From: Muribaculaceae bacterium
GTDB taxonomy: Bacteria > Bacteroidota > Bacteroidia > Bacteroidales > Muribaculaceae
Assembly (NCBI GenBank): GCA_017557665.1
Contig: JAFYYI010000088.1
Coordinates: 1-64,000, forward strand
Direction: 5' to 3'
Length of the DNA: 64,000 nt
Below, piece after piece: positions 62,785-64,000 of the stretch; positions within the stretch are counted from its first letter, which is position 1; every line of letters begins with the position of its first letter. Both the position numbers and the translations under genes were made by a program. The notes beneath the pieces are model-generated. The model was not told the origin of the DNA. It did no database searches and worked only from the letters and a program-made list of their open reading frames with translations.

Positions 62785-63828
62785 ATGGCACTCATAAAAA
62801 CAAATAGGAATAGGCACTCGGGCATGGAATTGTTGCGCATCATCGCTATGGCGCTTGTTGTACTTACCCATACCGACTTCTGGGCCCTGGGAAGTCCCAC
62901 TGCCAAGATGTGCTCAACCGACATGGTACGTGCAGCCTACCAGTACTATGTGGAATTTATCTCAATCATTTGTGTCAATTGCTTCGTTTTCATTTCGGGA
63001 TGGTTCTCTATCAAGCCATCTGTAAGAGGCTTCGCTAATCTCGTCTTCCAGATACTTTTCTATAACCTGTTGATTTATCTGATTTGTGCCATAGCGGGAT
63101 TCGCTCCGAAGGGCTTACAGGGTTTCATATCTCACCTCAATGTGTTTGTCCACTGGTTCTTAACGGCCTATATCGCTCTTTATTTGCTGTCACCTATCTT
63201 GAATTTGTTCATTGAGCATGCGGGCAAACGGCAAGCTATGGTGATAGTAGGCTTGTTTGTGCTGCTGGATATCCTGCTGGGCTGGGCCCATGATTACTTG
63301 TATTTCATGGGTGGCTATTCGTTACTGCATTTTATGGTCATCTATTTGATAGCCAGATATATCAAGGTTTATGGGGGTAAGTTCTTCACGCTTGACAAGA
63401 AATGGGATGCCACAATTTATCTCTTGATTGCTTTATTGACCCCGACTTTGCTGGTGTTGTCTTATTATGTGGCTCCTGCCATTTGGCGCTATTACAGCCT
63501 GCTGTTCTGGTATAACAATCCGTTGGTGATGATCATGTCAGTATATTTTTGTCTGTTTTTCACCAAACTTAATTTCAAGTCAAGGGTCGTCAACTTTGTA
63601 GCGGCTTCCAGTTTTGCTGTTTACTTGATTCACACCGATACCCTAGTGAATTCTTGGTGCATTCGTGACTTTTGTCGTGGTATCTTTTTCTCACACGACT
63701 TGTTATATTTCTCGGGTGCACTGTTGCTGTTGATAGTGGCATTGTTTGTCGTTGCCGTCATCCTTGATCAAGTGCGACAGATACTCTGGTCATTCATTAA
63801 TTCACGTCTGTTCAAGGACGCTGCATGA
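62785..63828 (+). CDS. Acyltransferase-3-family membrane protein
   Basis: A 347-residue protein with about ten membrane helices. The N-terminal GMELLRIIAMALVVLTHTDF fits the conserved RxxAxxxVxxxH pattern of acyltransferase-3 proteins, with the His thought to be catalytic. Such enzymes O-acetylate or otherwise acylate surface polysaccharides. It follows the second SDR by 66 nt. Confidence 0.85.
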   Translation: MALIKTNRNRHSGMELLRIIAMALVVLTHTDFWALGSPTAKMCSTDMVRAAYQYYVEFISIICVNCFVFISGWFSIKPSVRGFANLVFQILFYNLLIYLICAIAGFAPKGLQGFISHLNVFVHWFLTAYIALYLLSPILNLFIEHAGKRQAMVIVGLFVLLDILLGWAHDYLYFMGGYSLLHFMVIYLIARYIKVYGGKFFTLDKKWDATIYLLIALLTPTLLVLSYYVAPAIWRYYSLLFWYNNPLVMIMSVYFCLFFTKLNFKSRVVNFVAASSFAVYLIHTDTLVNSWCIRDFCRGIFFSHDLLYFSGALLLLIVALFVVAVILDQVRQILWSFINSRLFKDAA

Positions 63829-63924
63829 TACATTGGTTCAACCACTTACCGAGAGTTTAGATAATTCATGATTTGCGACAGTGGCGTAGCCATTGAAGCA
63901 AGTGAAAAGAAATAATAACCGATT

Positions 63925-64000
63925 ATGGATAAGTTTTATTCTGCTGAACGCAATGTTCAGATTTTAGTCTCACTACTCAAAGCCCATGGCATCCGTTATG
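63925..64000 (+). CDS. Start of a probable thiamine-diphosphate enzyme, truncated by the window
   Basis: The frame from ATG 63925 reads MDKFYSAERNVQILVSLLKAHGIRY and runs off the right edge. The opening resembles the N-terminus of ThDP-binding proteins related to MenD or acetolactate synthase found in polysaccharide loci. With only 25 residues the family call is tentative. Confidence 0.45.
   Translation, partial: MDKFYSAERNVQILVSLLKAHGIRY

Overview
The window reads as a chromosome segment of a gut-type Bacteroidales (Bacteroidota). The evidence is the TAnnTTTG/TTTG promoter pattern in front of many genes, a SusC/SusD pair, Bacteroidota-style lipoprotein signals, an UpxY-type antiterminator heading a surface-polysaccharide locus, and almost no Shine-Dalgarno sequences. 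Secreted proteins with C-terminal dockerin-like repeats and C10 proteases recall Muribaculaceae or Prevotellaceae, but the family is an inference.

Layout. 1-12.3 kb is mostly housekeeping: rpmA/rplU, truA, speA, class II aldolase, tRNA-Pro(GGG), a GH53 galactanase with an EamA transporter, aroB, a HAD phosphatase and an M15-like lipoprotein. 12.4-15.4 kb is a low-molecular-weight phosphatase/GH20 hexosaminidase pair. 15.4-20.7 kb is a mosaic accessory island: two small phage-like genes, two visibly AT-rich secreted-protein genes, a methyltransferase/VanW pair, and two broken copies of the same phage (probably portal) gene, one of them split by a small hairpin element with a 5-bp duplication. 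20.8-31.3 kb is a polysaccharide-utilisation-like operon: SusC, SusD, two surface lipoproteins and a GHL10 glycosidase. 31.5-44.5 kb is a run of secreted dockerin-like proteins (two CotH kinases, two paralogous propeller-like proteins, a phosphodiester glycosidase, a C10 protease), with cutC and a small secreted protein among them. 44.5-49.5 kb returns to housekeeping (miaA, AI-2E permease, exonuclease III, DUF4250, an RluA-type synthase). 49.6-57.8 kb holds a TonB-C protein and three tandem C10 proteases with dockerins. 58.0-64 kb is the start of a capsule/exopolysaccharide locus (UpxY, flippase, two SDRs, acyltransferase, start of a probable ThDP enzyme).

Most notable observations: (1) a consensus promoter inside a 140-bp segment bounded by perfect 14-bp inverted repeats just upstream of UpxY, a candidate phase-variable invertible promoter; (2) eleven secreted proteins sharing a dockerin-like tail with no cohesin visible, plus an orphan dockerin tail with its own terminator left by a lost gene; (3) the duplicated phage-gene remnants, each directly behind an AT-rich secreted-protein gene; (4) degenerate period-7 or period-9 repeat arrays in nine intergenic gaps, all between co-directional genes; (5) promoters that almost touch start codons, suggesting leaderless mRNAs.

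All calls come from reading the sequence and supplied translations. No database search was run.
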